A stretch of DNA of 64,000 nucleotides from Harmothoe impar (lineage: Eukaryota; Annelida; Polychaeta; Phyllodocida; Polynoidae). Position 1 is the first letter of the stretch, and every line of letters starts with the position of its first letter. The translations under genes and the position numbers were made by a program. Below, in pieces: positions 43,031 to 56,114 of this stretch. The DNA lies in NCBI GenBank assembly GCA_947462335.1, contig OX381714.1:37545360-37609359 (forward strand). The letters are read 5' to 3'. The notes beneath the pieces are model-generated. The model searched no databases. It was not told the origin of the DNA and worked only from the letters and a program-made list of their open reading frames with translations.

Positions 43031-43494
43031 GTTGGTTTAGTTCCGTGCACTCGTTCACCCACTCGGCCACTGACACTGTCTACGGCTGGGCCTAGGGCCA
43101 GTCGAGGCTGCGACGTTGTTTTGCTTCAGACTGTTCAGACACTGCCTGAGTGTTCGGATGCTGTTGCCTACGATTTATAGCATCTACTTGTTTTTTCAGT
43201 GTGCTCACGTTTGGTCTAGCTGCTCAGGTTGTCCGTTTACCAGTAAATTATTGGTTAGACCAGACCGTAATCGAGATGGGGAAAGAGTCTTGAGTGGGGG
43301 AGAGAGGGGGGGGGGGCAAATTTGGCAAGGTGTGTGTGTCACTGTGTGTGGAGGAGGGGGGGGGGGTTAAAGAGGAAAGAAGGGGGACCAAAATCATTGT
43401 AAATCAAAATCAAACTTTATATGGGAGTTGGAGTGCACTTTATTGAATTAATATTCTTTAAAACGATTTAAAAACCTAGCCCTACCGTAGCCTA

Positions 43495-43827
43495 GGGAGT
43501 GTTCATTTATTAATTATAGGGGGGGGTGGTGAGATTTCGCGCAGAGGGGCGAAATTTTTTTACGCCCCCCCCCCCCCTCGAGAGCGCATGGAACGTTTCG
43601 CGCCCCCTCTCGGCAAAGGTGCCGAAAAAATTTCCCGCCCCCTCTTTGAACTATAGTAACGTGCAGGCTTTTTTGCTAAAAAGGGGCTTACATTTTTACA
43701 CCCCCCCTCAAGAGGGGTCAACAATATTTACGCCCCCCCCCCCCTCAGGAGGGGTCGGAAATGTTTACGCCCCCCCCCCCCCAAACCCACCACCCCCACC
43801 CCCTGTAACTGATAAATGAACGCTCCC
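43495..43827. mobile_element. MITE related to the 34.1-kb insertion (333 bp, CTA duplication)
   Basis: Ends GGGAGTGTTCATTTATTAAT and, reversed, GGGAGCGTTCATTTATCAGT, flanked by CTA on both sides. It has long poly-G/poly-C runs just inside both ends, CGCGCCCCCTC, and the phrase TTTGAACTATAGTAACG, which corresponds to TTTGAAGCATAGTAACG in the 34.1-kb copy. Same family, diverged. The ORF across it is a poly-C artefact. Confidence 0.8.
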
Positions 43828-43870
43828 CTAGGCCCGGGCTAGGGCCAGGCGTAGGCGTAGCTCCTCCTTG

Positions 43871-43900
43871 TTAAAAACTGATCACTCTCTTAAACCCGCA
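43871..43900. mobile_element. Terminal remnant of the same MITE family
   Basis: TTGTTAAAAACTGATCACTC then TCTTAAA resembles the right terminus at 34,340-34,366. Only about 30 bp remain. Confidence 0.4.
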
Positions 43901-43999
43901 GTTTGTGGCTTTAATTGTCAATAAGTTAGTGATTCTTTAACAACTTGGGGAGTGGGGAAATTTCAGCAATTCAAAAATACACATACCATACCTGCGCGC

Positions 44000-45636
44000 T
44001 GCTGAAAGGGATTGGGAGCGATTAGCATGAGCCCATCTGCAGAAAAAATTGAACACCTCGCAGAAGACTGAGCAAATTCTGACAAGATACAGAAACAGGC
44101 CACGAACTGTACTTCTCTCCTTTGAAATCATTTCAAAACTCAAACACATTGCCAAAGAGTCAATAAGTGGGGATAAGTGGTCCATTCACATTGTACCATT
44201 ACATGGTAGTCTACGTGATGACATTCCCACGGCCCTGTGGTTGTCATGGTGACGTGACTAGGTGTGATCACCATGACAGGAATGACTGTGCCCCCAAATA
44301 AGGACCTGTCATGGTAACACCTTCTCCTATCTGTAGCTGAATGTAAGGGGTGTCTTCTATTGACATCTCCACTATGCATGGCGGGTTATGTGACCTGGTG
44401 GCCTTTTAGCCTAGGATGGGGCACAGGGAGAACCCATTTGGTGGTGTGGGGTAGAACCAAGACCTAGAGAAACTTTGTGTTCAGGTAACATGGCCGAGAA
44501 TGGTCGATTTATTTTTTAGAGTATACATGTACTATACTATGAGAATGTCCAGTTTCCCCACTTCTTTTCTTCGTTTCAGTGAAAAGGAAAATAAGAAAGA
44601 TTGAAAATATAAAAGTCATATAAAAGGAGAACATTTGCTGAATCAGATCACATCGTTTCAGAGCCTATAATGTAGAGAATATCACCACAATGAAGTTTTA
44701 CAAGCTATAACCCCCCCCCCCCCTCCCCCTGCAATCAGTCCCTCTCACCTGGTTCTATACAGGTAGATAATGACCTGACCATGATGATGTACACCACAGG
44801 GCACAGACTGCAGGTATAGAGCGGCCACATCACCTGGTTTTCATAATACCTACATAACCAGGCACCGCCCCAACCCCCAATCCCCCAACCCCAGCCCACT
44901 GCAGGACCCCCGGAGTGGAACCCACTCCAGTGGAACCCAGCAAGATAACAGTACATACGGGGAACATGTGTGCCTGGGGGTAGGCGTACAGGGTGTACAG
45001 GGTGGGAGGCCATAGGTCACCCAGCTACCTGATACCACCTTGGCAACATGTTGTTAATAGAAATACCATCCAGCAGTGGTTTTGCTGATCTAGAATGAAT
45101 TTATCACCCAAAAAAATGGGGAAAATGAGAAGAAACAGAAGAAAAAGAAATAGTACAGCAGCAAAATGAACATTTCAGGAAAACCAATACCGGTAGTTTA
45201 ATTATGTGCAGAGAGTACGGTACACTAATTTCACAATGTAATTCAGTAAGTGTAATATATGATATCTGACATATGTACTTCCAAACACCCACTGTAGAAC
45301 ATTTGATTATAAATCAGCCTGAGTTTTATGGCTACTTTTGACTATTCAGAACCCATGCTGGGTTTTATGAGATTTAACATGAATATACGCCTTACATATT
45401 TCATAATGGCATAACCTCATCCATATATACAGGTCACATAGACTTTTACCAAACAGAATGGACGTGACATAGCCTTATGTACACATTATGATATCCTATA
45501 CATTATAAATATAATATACAGATATCCCTCTCTGTCACTGTAAATAGGCCATGTTTACACAAAGTCAGTCTCCGTATCCGCATCATGAGATAGGCTGAGT
45601 TGTGGTAGTCAGATGAGTGTGACCAAATAGTGTTGT
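44000..45636. other. No supported gene
   Basis: Intronic, non-coding. It holds poly-C near 44,710, a CCCCAACCCC-rich patch near 44,870-44,900, and a short inverted phrase GTCATGGTGACG / CATGACAGG around 44,245-44,280. Nothing further is recognised. Confidence 0.35.
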
Positions 45637-45839
45637 GGGACGTAGTGAACGTTCACAAATGACGTTACCAGTTAGAGGGTTGGCGGGTGGGGTGGGAGGG
45701 GGGGGGGGCTGTGGCTTTAGTAACAAACCTTGACTGGGCCATACATTTATGTAAGTCAATTTGCCCAATATATAGTGACCGGGGGTGGGGGTTCTTGAAA
45801 AGGATCCCCAAATAGGTGACATCCGTTGTGAATGTTCCC
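45637..45839. mobile_element. ~200-bp MITE (GGGACG/TTCACAAATGACGT family)
   Basis: The left end has GGGACGTAGTGAACGTTCAC, then AAATGACGT. The right end, reversed, has GGGAACATTCACAACGGATG, then TCACC. A right-half relative is at 58,790-58,885 (AAGTGACGTCATTTGTGAAC, then GTCCC). No clear target duplication. Confidence 0.6.
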
Positions 45840-46428
45840 TTAGTAGGCCCTGGCTGAATATGGAATATGTCAACTTTTGTAGATATAATCAAGATTCATG
45901 GCACCGTGACATGGCCTTCTTGACATTTCACTTTGTATGTTTAATTTACCTGGATGTAACCATAATGTTCCACACTACTGCATAAGCCCCCTGGGATCCC
46001 TACACAAACATAATATCCAGTTTATGACCGTGAGAAGGTCAAATAGGTGGTGGACGGCGACAGGCACAAAAACACCTTTAATGTTTATATTTATAAATGT
46101 ACAGCAAGTGCATTTTATGAATGCTTGTTTACGTTCTAATGTGATACTTTTATGGATGACTTCTGATGCTATGTATAACTGCCTTTTTTTAAAACCAACA
46201 TTTAGATATAATTATGTTGTCCTCACTGTGATTAACACTGTTTTCTTTTCGTTACAGGTATGTATGCTTGTCACAACAAGATCTGAACTCAACCTGACAC
46301 ACGATGGCACTATCTACCTATAACCGGATACCATCGTAGGTAGGTAGGTTATAAGATAAGACTGACTGCTGAACTCCGCTGGATGGTATGTTGAAAATGT
46401 TTTTCAGTGTTAGCACTTTCACACTGCC

Positions 46429-46667
46429 TTAACCCTTTAATGACGGCAAAGTGTCTTTAATGCATCATGCCCTTTATCCTCATGATGCATGAGTAACTCG
46501 CCAGTACTGCATTAAAGGATCTTGCCAACCCTATGGGATTTAGACACTCCTGAAGGGTCGACATGATGCACCAATGCAGCCGCGGTGAGTTTACCCGCTG
46601 GGGCTGCATTGGTGCATTATGCCGGGGAAAAATATTTTAGCGACAAACCGTCCTTAAAGGGTTTTAA
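46429..46667. mobile_element. TTAA-flanked MITE (piggyBac-like), CCCTTTAATGACGG ends
   Basis: TTAA-CCCTTTAATGACGGCAAAG on the left; CGTCCTTAAAGGG then TT and TTAA on the right, so the right duplication is offset by two bases. The interior contains TGCATCATG/CATGATGCA and ATGCAGCC.../GGGCTGCAT inverted pairs. A diverged internal copy lies at 48,700-48,870. Confidence 0.7.
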
Positions 46668-46899
46668 GCTTAGGGCCAGAATCAAGATAGAATTCAGCTG
46701 TCAGCCATGCTTCTCACTCAGAGAGACACACATGGTTGTTTATGACATCACTCTCCACGTCACTGTTTGTGTTATAGCGTCGAGGAAGGCCGGAAGTGCA
46801 CTTTTTTATCACTAGTCCCCTGCTACTCAGGTTAAGAAACGCATACACAGCTAGTTTGTAAGCAGTGACCCCCTTTTCACCCTGTATACTAGCACTGCA

Positions 46900-48690
46900 A
46901 TGGCCTCAGCTCCTGGGGCCTATTCTCCAAGCCGAGCTGCTCCTAGCTGCTCACCCAGGGGAGAGTAGCAAGGAATGATGTATAGCAGCAGCTCGCCACC
47001 CAGAGATGTTATCACGGTGTATTGCTTGTCAGTCTCCAAGCATATGGTGGAGACTGATTTGAGATTGGGTATCTGCTTTGTACCACCCCTGGAAACTGGG
47101 GGGAGAGTGAGGAGTGACTGAGCAGGAGGAGCACAAGGAAGTGGGTGGAGCTGCTCAGCATCGAGAATAGATATTGAGGCAGATCTATAGGCATGTTTAT
47201 TACTTTAGTCTGCTATTAACTTAGGCCTTCTCAAATGTATGAACTTTAAGATTGTAGAACCAGTGGCTTAAGATCTCCCTTTCTCTCATCTTTAAGACTC
47301 AGTGAATTTAATATAGAAAAAAATCATTTTTACATTAATATTTCAAGCTAACAGTGAGTTTTGAGTATGAGAAAGTATAAATATACTATCCCGTTTATTT
47401 ATACTGTAAGGAAAAGAACTTATACAGCTCGATGAGTATTCCTTTACAGTCAACTGAGTGCGAGTTTAAATAGTTTCACATCTTATAAAATGTATAATAC
47501 GATTGTTATACAACGCAACCTCTAAATTACATATTTAACACATGTAATAACCAGTTATTGTAATAACATCATATCATAAATAAAGTGTATCATAAGTCAA
47601 CATACATATATTCAATCTACTATTCCTCATTATTCGAGACCCAATCTCTAATAATGAAGGGTTGGATAGTATGGGGCGTGTAAAGTGTAAGATGTGTCAA
47701 TTGTCCTGCTTTTGCAGGGATTTTTACTGGTATCTCGTGTTGAACAAAGTTTTTTTCTTCAGACAGTTCACCAAAGTAGTACAAATTTTAGGTATTTTTC
47801 TCTTTTTATGGCTTTTTTTTTTTTGCTGACTAGGGAGTGACATCAAGCCTTGTGTTAGAGGCATTGGCCATGCAGGTAGCCTCCCCTACGGCCTATCAGC
47901 ATGCCCACCACCACACCCTAGCTATCCCTCAGTGACAGATTACTGCCAGACAGACCGACCAGCCTTACTGATAGCAGTTATCACCTCTCGCAAGGTTACC
48001 CGCCCCAACCAGCCTCCAACAGACAGGATTACCCAACCCAGAATAACAAACTGCTAACCACTGTATCTTGTCGGGGGATAAGTTTAAACAGGTGTGCAAT
48101 ATTTTTTGCTCTAAAAATGAAAATCGTTTCCGATTATTGTGTTTAAATTTTACAAGTTCAAGTTAAAAGTTGTCTTGAAAGTTGTACATCGTTCATTTGT
48201 ATATTATTAAGCTGCAGTGATTTATGGTATATATTTCAAGATAGACTAGCTGTAACATTGTTACATCAGTTAATCTGATAGTAAGGCCCCGGAGTAAAGC
48301 CCAGCCGTAACCGTCATAATATCAGAGTTGTAACCATTGATATCACACCCGCACTAAGCCTCAACAAATACAGACACATCAGCACTCTTGGGTGTAGCAT
48401 TGACTACCTTATCTGTCCACGTATTATCAGGCCGTGTAGATTACTGTTATCAGTAGTACTTGCGAGTAGGCCTGGTTTGAAAGGCCGAGGGTACGCAGAG
48501 AGCAGGAAAACTCAACACTCAAGATAGACTGCCTGAGTGGTCCGATACCTGATAGGTTCAAAGTTGGGGGAAATGTTCCCTGCGCTATAAATGATAAATG
48601 GGTCAACGATTTGTGGTGTCCTATACCCAAACACAGGCTTTAATATCCTCCATGGTCGTATGTTTTCTCAAGTCTTCATGTACACGTTTC
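46900..48690. other. No supported gene
   Basis: Intronic unique sequence. Near 46,905-47,160 GCTGCTC-type words recur in both orientations. Nothing further is recognised. Confidence 0.35.
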
Positions 48691-48699
48691 TTGATGCAC

Positions 48700-48870
48700 C
48701 AACTCAGGGCCAGCGAATAACTCGCCGCCACTGTGTTAGTGCATAATGGCGACCATTCAGGAGTGTATCAACCCGACAGGGTCGGCATGCAGCACTGACC
48801 AGTTACTCTGACACCTCTGCTGCAAAGACCATACTGCACTAAGGCACTTTGCTGTCATTAAAAGGTTGGA
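48700..48870. mobile_element. Decayed copy of the 46.4-kb TTAA MITE (inverted)
   Basis: Shares GCACTTTGCTGTCATTAAA (reverse of TTTAATGACGGCAAAGTG), CATTCAGGAGTGTATCAACC and GAATAACTCGCC with 46,433-46,560. The flanking TTAAs are lost. Confidence 0.6.
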
Positions 48871-49809
48871 AATGGCAATTTATGTAGCTTAAAGAATATT
48901 TGAAAATGTTTTAAAATCATGATTTCAAATCTGGCCACATACTGTGAGAAATGATAGCATGTTGAAGCAGTGACGCAAATTTAATAAATTATGTAGCCCC
49001 CTTGGTTTCAGGAAATAAATGCATCGATGCCTCTAGAAAATCTAGATCAGTCTCAGGAGCTTTATAAACAAAAACCAACAAAATATACAGCAGAGGATAA
49101 AGGAGACACTTGTAGTGCGATGGTGTCAAGCCGCCAACCAAAAAGCAGAGGAGAACGGGTTGAAAGTGAAAAAACTCAGTACTGGAGTAAACCTGACATA
49201 AAAACACTGCCACCAGCAAAACCTGGGGGCATAGGAAGCTCAGTGAAGGCAGCAGCAGCTGGTGTTATGGCTGTATAGCAGTACAACAGGCTCAGTCCAA
49301 AGATAAAAAGTGTACATGTAGCATGGCCAAAAATATATAGCGTAGGAGGAAAGCCGATTATTGTAATATCTACCTATACCCTTTTCTGTTTATGATTATG
49401 ACAGGCAGTTTTCTCATTTTCTCATCATCACTACAGTATCATCTCCAGGAAAAAAAAAGAAAAAAGTATGAAGGTGAACGAAACCGATGAAGCCATCTAG
49501 ATATAAAAAGAAAAGTTAAAAAAAGTGTCCTATTTTTTAATGTGGCCTGAGGTAGGAAGCACGTGTGTATATCTTATGTGTGTGTGTCGGGGGGTGGGTA
49601 AGAGGGTCTTGTGGAGGTATTTCCTTTGGGCTAATGCCAAGATGACGGGACCGTCCTACCAATAAACAGATACAATGTATGTATACTAGACGTCTAGAGA
49701 GGGCTGAGTAGTTGCCTAGCCCTGTCATTCCTAGAAGTGCTCCATACTGGAATGTGGCTCTGTCAAAAGGGTGTTATCATGAGGAGGTAGGGATGGTCTG
49801 AAAAAATTG

Positions 49810-49885
49810 GTATATATATATATATATACTGATATTCCCGCGCCGATAATATCTAGTCCATATATTATATATATATATATATATA
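49810..49885. repeat. Paired short (TA)n tracts
   Basis: Two TA tracts of about 20 bp (49,811-49,828 and 49,863-49,886) flank a 33-bp spacer containing CCCGCGCC, able to form a hairpin-like structure. Confidence 0.7.
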
Positions 49886-49899
49886 CTTTTCCCCAGGTA

Positions 49900-51570
49900 A
49901 TTTTCTTCCCTGGGAATCAGCGCAGTACAGTGAGTGGTTGATTCAGACCTACACATCTCACTGAGACTAATTAAGAGTTAACTAATTGCCATTTACCCAG
50001 TTAGTGACATTCACCCCATAAAGGATAAAGAACCTATTGCTGTAGACCGCCATTAATGTTGAAAAAAGATTAATTGAACATTTTTTTGAGACTGGGCTAG
50101 ACACGATACCCCACAGAGCAAACAGAGCCTAATGACTCAATGCCTTGAGCAAATAGACACACTGAGAGCTGCTCCAATCTGCTCAGTTATTAGGTCAGCT
50201 TAAGGCATGAGTAGAGGCTGTGTCATAAGTAGGTCCACCCGGCTTCATAATCTGTGATAAGATGACCCACATGAGCACTGTGCTTCCTACTTTGAATGTA
50301 TATACCCATCTCATCAAGTTATTCATCATGTAGTGGTCTCAGTGTTAAAGCCCTTCGCAACTGTCCCAACCTCGATACATTGTGAAATAATATGGAGGAA
50401 AATTCGAGTATAAACATACATACTGTCCTGATTATGCGCCCGGCGCTTATATAATACCAGCATTTATTTTAAATCGGTTATTTAAACGCAACGATAAAGT
50501 AGCTTCCATCCTGAATAAGCAGTAGAATAGCATTGGAGGATTTTGTCGCTCAATTTGGCTCTAACCTTTAAATGGTCCATATTGCCTAATCTCAGGCGTC
50601 TTACACTGTAACACACACAGGTTACTAAAGGCTGTTTAAACCAGATGTCTGTGGTTTGTGGACAGAGGTTTAGTCTGGTCAGGCCCTGCCAGGGCCCTGG
50701 AGGGTAGTGACAAATATAGTCCCTGTATATAAATAGTGTAATCCACACAAGATCTTGTCAAGTAGAGTATTGCGGCTGTGTAGGCGCCGTGAATGACCAC
50801 CTTCAGGGCACTGGTTATATCACAAGTCGTACTCATCACTCTGGAGGCTACAGAATGTATAACTACAGAAATAGAAGATAATCTTGTCAAGAAGATAATC
50901 TCCACTAAGTTGCAGCCTTCATATTGTTTAGATGTCATTATTTTGAAAGCAAATGAAATACTAACTATGTACGCGTAGAAAATTTAAATGGTCAATTTGA
51001 GTGAGTAGGTATGATAATTTTAAGGGGGACCAGAATATCAAGTTACAAGGCTACTCAATATGATTATACCATGTTAAATACATGTATGGTTAGATAATAT
51101 TATATGGCCTCATAGACCCGGTATAGTAGTAACAGGGCCAGCTGATGAGGAAGCTAGAGTATGTATGCTTGCCATATCATAATCCAATATATAATATTAG
51201 GTTATGGCACTGGTAGGTGTTAGCGTAAGCCGCTAGCTGTATGTATATATAATACCCGGTAGCTGTAATACCCTTCTTGGTATCAGACAACCATACTGCC
51301 AATAATATACACCCCTCCCCCTTCCCCTGTACTATAGGCAGCCTCTGAGCCTGCCCTTATACCGGTACTACTATATCGACACCCTCAGCCTATACCTACC
51401 ACCACCGGGGGATCCATACTGGGCCTCATAGAGTGAGCTGCCACCCCCGCCCACCCACCCACCCACACCACCCTGGAGCAGCTCAGGGGATTAGAAGGTC
51501 AAGGACGTATTTATATACTGTACACTATTGATGTCTGGATCAAGGTCAGGTGTAGTTCAGGGGTCACCGC
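49900..51570. other. No supported gene
   Basis: Intronic. An ORF-bearing stretch near 50,480-50,980 has no recognised domain on either strand. Confidence 0.35.
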
Positions 51571-51584
51571 TAGGGGGGCAGCCT

Positions 51585-52301
51585 TGAGTGGTGATCAATG
51601 GGGCTCATAGTACCATCGTGGCTGGATCAGGTACTATAAATAATAATCTATCTGACCACCTCCCTGTATATATTAGATTAAAAAAGCCCCGGAATCCTAA
51701 GGAGACCGAGACTTTTACCGGTAGGTCATACGCCAATCTATGTAAGCAAGACATTCAGAGAGAATTAATGAAAGGTGACTGGGATTTTTTCACCTCTCTT
51801 GTCAATGTTGATGAAGCGTGGAATTATATGCAAAATGTGATTGAAACTATGGTTGATACGCTTCACCCACTCAAGAAGTTTAAAGTTAAGAGACACAGGC
51901 CCCTTTGGGTAACAACCGAGCTGTTAGAACTTTATAGGGATAGAGACCGTATGTTTAATATCTGTAGACGCTCAAAAAATCAAATTGATAGGAATAGAGC
52001 TAAAGCCTATAGAAATTTAGCAAACGGTGCCACCCGTAGAGCCAAAGGTAACTATGTAAGGTCGCAACTTGTGAAATACCGTAACGATCCTAAGAAATTT
52101 TGGGAAAAAGTAGCAGAAGTGCTACCCAAAAGAAAAGCTCATAGGTGGATCACAATGCTCGACTGTAATGATAACCCTATCAATCCTGAGGAGTCAGCTG
52201 AATTAATTAATAAATTCTTCTCGGACATCGGTCGAGACCTAGCGTCGGAACTCCCCCCCCTCCCCCCTCCTATTCCACTCCAACCCCCCCCCCCCACCTA
52301 G
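51585..52301 (+). pseudogene. LINE ORF2 N-terminal part: end of endonuclease and linker
   Basis: The frame begins inside the endonuclease, with the last conserved motif LSDHLPVYIRLKK (the SDH motif of APE-type endonucleases). It then has a linker rich in basic helices, ending at a poly-C tract where the frame is lost (ELPPLPPP...). The first about 170 residues of the endonuclease and all of ORF1 are absent, so the LINE is 5'-truncated near 51,580, as is usual for target-primed insertion. An in-frame stop lies just upstream. Confidence 0.85.
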
Positions 52302-52360
52302 GAAACAAATTCTCCTTCCATATTATATCCAGGCAAGATATAGTTAAAGAACTAAATGCA

Positions 52361-53905
52361 ATGGACGTATTTAAATCCTCTGGATTACCCACAATCCCTG
52401 CCAGACTTCTAAAGGAGGCATTACTCATTCTCCAAATACAATTTACCCACATGGTAAATCTTTCCATTGTAAAGCATAGTTTCCCCTTGGCCTGGAAAGT
52501 AGGCACAATCGTCCCCCTCCCCAAGGTTCCTAATGCTACTTCTCCGTCCGACCTTAGGCCTATAACCCTTTTACCAGTTCCGGGGAAAATTTTGGAGAAA
52601 TGCTTACACGCTCAGCTCTACCCCTACTTAGAAAATAATAACTTGTTGACAAACAGCCAAAACGGTTTCCGGAGGTGCCACTCCACTCAAGACACAGTTT
52701 TTCAAGTTATAAATACCGTACATAATAGCCAGGAAAAGAAAACTTTCTCTGGTCTAGTCTTCCTCGATTTCAAAAAAGCTTTTGATTCTTTAGACCATTC
52801 ATTACTACTTAATAAATTAAAACCTTTAGGATTATGCGACGACACCATCGCCTGGTTCAGTAGCTACCTGACTGGCAGGTCCCAGAAAACAGTTTGTAAT
52901 GGCACCTCCTCCGGCTACCTACCTGTCACTTACGGGATAGCCCAAGGGTCCATATTCGGCCCTCTGCTTTTTATAATATACGTCAATTCAATGCCAAGTC
53001 TTAATATTTCCTCTGAAATTAAACTTTACGCTGACGACACATTGTTGGTCCATACAGCTAACACCCTATCTGAACTAAACAACGCGCTTCAACACGATCT
53101 AGATGTAATTCATGGTTGGTGCAACAGAAACTCCTTGACTGTTAATGTCCATAAATCAAAACAAATGTTAATAAACCCTGACCAAGGGGCCGAGCTCACC
53201 CTCAAGATAGGGGACGTGGTTTTGAACCCGGTATCTGAGTATAAATACCTGGGCATAACTCTAGATTCAGAAACTAATTACTCCCCTCAATACTCATGTA
53301 TGCTACAGGCTATCCGCCACAAGCTGTGGATTATTATGCAAGTTAGAAAATTTGTCGATATGTATACCGCAATCAGGATTCTAAAAACTATGGTGATGCC
53401 TTATTTTGATTATGGATTGGTATTTACAACTGGTCTCTCCTCGAATTGTATGAATAAGCTCCAAGTTTGCTACAATACCGGTATAAGAGTTTGTATGGCC
53501 GTTAGGGACCCTAGAGACATTCCTGTAAAACAGTTATACTCCACAGTACGTATGCTGCCTATTGATCTTAGAAGGATCTACATGCAAGTAACTATGTGCA
53601 GGCGTTTAGTCTTTAATGGGAAACTTAACATAATGCCTTATACAGGCACCCGTGCTACGGAAGCTCCCTGTATTGATAGAGGAAAACCCAAGCTATCAGG
53701 TTTAATAAAGGATCCTGTATTCCAAGCCTTCTCACAATGGAACAATTTAGATCCAGCCCTTAGATGGCTTGAAGACGGCCCCTTTAAAGGCCAGGTAAAA
53801 GCTAGACTTATTAATTACTTCCAGCATAATTGGAGATCCGACTCGTTGTCATTGTTGTACAACGGTAAGAGCATTATAGCTGACCCAATTCGCCCTCTTC
53901 ACTGA
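52361..53905 (+). pseudogene. LINE reverse transcriptase (CR1/Jockey-like non-LTR)
   Basis: Copies element RNA at a nicked target. RT blocks are in order: WKVGTIVPLPK, SDLRPITLLPVPGKILEK, NGFRRCHSTQDTV, LVFLDFKKAFDSLDH, GIAQGSIFGPLLFIIYVNSM, then LYADDTLLV (active-site box YADD), and KSKQMLINP, EYKYLGITLD. The C-terminal third has the usual thumb and Cys/His-poor tail with a WNNLDPALRW-like motif. The 514-codon frame is intact. It is out of frame with the upstream endonuclease part because of slippage in the C-runs at 52,250-52,300, which is the only obvious break between them. Confidence 0.92.
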
Positions 53906-54299
53906 TTGTAATTGTAATTGTAGTTGTTAAGGTTTTACATATAAATGTGCATTTATATAACTGGGATGTAAATCCCCCGTTAGGTTTATGAAACCTACCT
54001 GTGGATGACGCCCGTACCTACCCCCTCTTCCACCCCTAGTAAGCTTACCCACAAACCGGAATATGTGTTATTAGCTAATCTATTGTTTACATCTAGAATA
54101 TAGGCTAGGGGCACACACGGTATTATTATGAAATAACACTGTATACTACTGTGCAGCTACGGCTTTTAATTAAGGGTCAGAACCTCTGTGTGCATAATTA
54201 AAATACCCTCCTAGACGGGTTAGGATGGAAGATCAACGGAAACGCTGAATGTACTCCAGTCTAGGCAAAATAAAAACTTAATGAACTTGAACTTGAACT
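53906..54299 (+). mobile_element. LINE 3' UTR with TTGAAC-repeat tail
   Basis: Runs from the RT stop through GGCAAAATAAAAACTTAATG to a short (AACTTG)n tail (54,278-54,302). A microsatellite tail rather than a long poly-A is typical of CR1-like LINEs. The right edge of the insertion is here; the target duplication was not identified. Confidence 0.7.
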
Positions 54300-54309
54300 T
54301 GAGTACACG

Positions 54310-55860
54310 CCCCTTTATTGGGATCATTGCACATAATTGGGCCTGGCTATGGTATTTAATAACAAGTTTATGATATACATGTATACTCATATAGGACCTG
54401 AGTGGGTACATTCAGTTTGTATATGGCATAGCGTGTACTGTATCAGATACCACCAAGAAAAATATAATACCCAGTCGTGCAAATCTACCATATAGTATCA
54501 TACTACAATATTATGAATATAAAAGGAAGCGTTTAAACCGGCGCACTTTCCTCTCCAGTCCCCCTCAAATCGCGGTACTATCGTGTGGTATGCTCAAGTT
54601 TACATCAGTGGTATCCACAAAAGAAACATCTTTAGACTGGCAATTTTGGGTGATTGGTGTCTTGACTAAAGCATATTGTATACCAACTTTACTTCATTGC
54701 CTTCAAACAGTCAATATATCCGGTGATATAGGGAGTCGTAACCTTTGCACTGAATTGAATTACCTTGCAAGGCGACTCCCGGGGAGACCCCCTACTCGGA
54801 GTGCTCCTGTGCCCGTGTCTGATCATGAGGCATCACATTGTTAGTTTTACAGCCAAGTAGGATCCCTGGGGAATGGCTATTTTACTCTTTAATGTGGAGC
54901 TTGGATTACTGCCTAGTTAAGTGGTAGCTGGGGAGGTAGAAGGTATCATTACCCTCTAGGACTGCCACCAGTCAGGATGCAGTAGTCAGGGTTACAGGGA
55001 CTGAAGTGGTCCCTGACAGGGGTGTAACTATAGAGAGCTAGGAGACACCAGAAGTACTATTATGTACTAGGGAGAAGGATGGGGCCAAAGCTTAGGCCAC
55101 CTTATTTTGATAACTTGGATTACAGTATGGAAGATAAATCTTTTGGGTGATCAAATGAATTAATTTTGAGAAATATCCCTAATTTGAAAAACCTAATGTT
55201 GAGTTTTCAATATGCCCCCCAAAAAAATCCGCGGATCCCTAATCCAAGTTACCAGAAAAAAAACGGCTTTACCTATGATTTCTGGAAGAGGTGTTTGGTC
55301 ATCCAGGGTATTATTGGCTTTGGGACCTTGTCCCCAAAGCCATTTGCACCACTGACCAGAGTGTCAGCTTTTCGACAAGAAACGGCTAGCATAGGCCCCC
55401 TTGTTCATTGTTAGATATAGCCCTAGCTGGCCCTTAAACCTTGCTTAGGACTGGTATCCCCATGTGTCCTTGTAGGCATGTGCAAGACTAATTTATCCTA
55501 GATCTTGTTTTAAGTTACTACATGTAGAACCAATGTACCTTGTGGTAAGGCCTAGACATCTTGTGAACAGCCATATTTTGAGTTCTCTAATGTGGCTGTC
55601 AATGGCAAGGATAGGTACCAGCCTAATCACTATTGACTCCTATGTCAAGCCAAGCTGTCAATGTCAATGCCAATTCCCATACTATGCACATACAGGACCT
55701 ATACTAGAAGTTGAGTGGGTCCAGGGTGGCTCTTGAAATCACTCAAGCCCGCCCAAAGACAAACTGTGAAGTCCAACATAATTACCCCTCCCCCACCCCA
55801 CACACACATGCACCAACCCTGAAATAATATTTTACAGTCTTTAAAGTTAGGCCATCACAA
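54310..55860. other. No supported gene
   Basis: Intronic unique DNA. Frames at 54,590-54,844 and 55,166-55,414 have no recognised domain. Confidence 0.35.
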
Positions 55861-56110
55861 GTCCTCCTTGTGCCCCCCTCCTCCTCCCTGTGCCTCCCTG
55901 TGCCCTCTCCTCCTCCTCCTGCATCTGCCCTCTCCTCCTGCCTCTGCCCTCTCCTCCTCCTCCCTCCTTTCTCTGCCCTCTCCTCCTTCCTATGCCCCCT
56001 CCTACTACCCCATCTACCCCTCCCCCCACTCTACCCCATTTTCCTCCTTCCTGTTACCTTCTCCTCCCTCTGCTTTCCCTCCTTCTGCCCCCTCCTCCTC
56101 CCTCTGACTG
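55860..56110. repeat. (CTCCTCC)-rich polypyrimidine tract
   Basis: About 250 bp of degenerate TGCCCTCTCCTCCTCC on the + strand, nearly devoid of purines. It could adopt triplex structures. Frames across it are artefacts. Confidence 0.85.
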
Positions 56111-56114
56111 CCAA

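Noticed and set aside
42693..43076. Minus-strand 127-codon frame over the LRCH exon
   Set aside because: Antisense to a conserved coding exon and without recognisable domains.
43526..43819. Pro-rich 97-codon frame
   Set aside because: It lies entirely within a MITE and is created by poly-C runs.
46585..46815. Possible LRCH second exon
   Set aside because: No leucine-rich-repeat spacing is present, and it begins inside a MITE.
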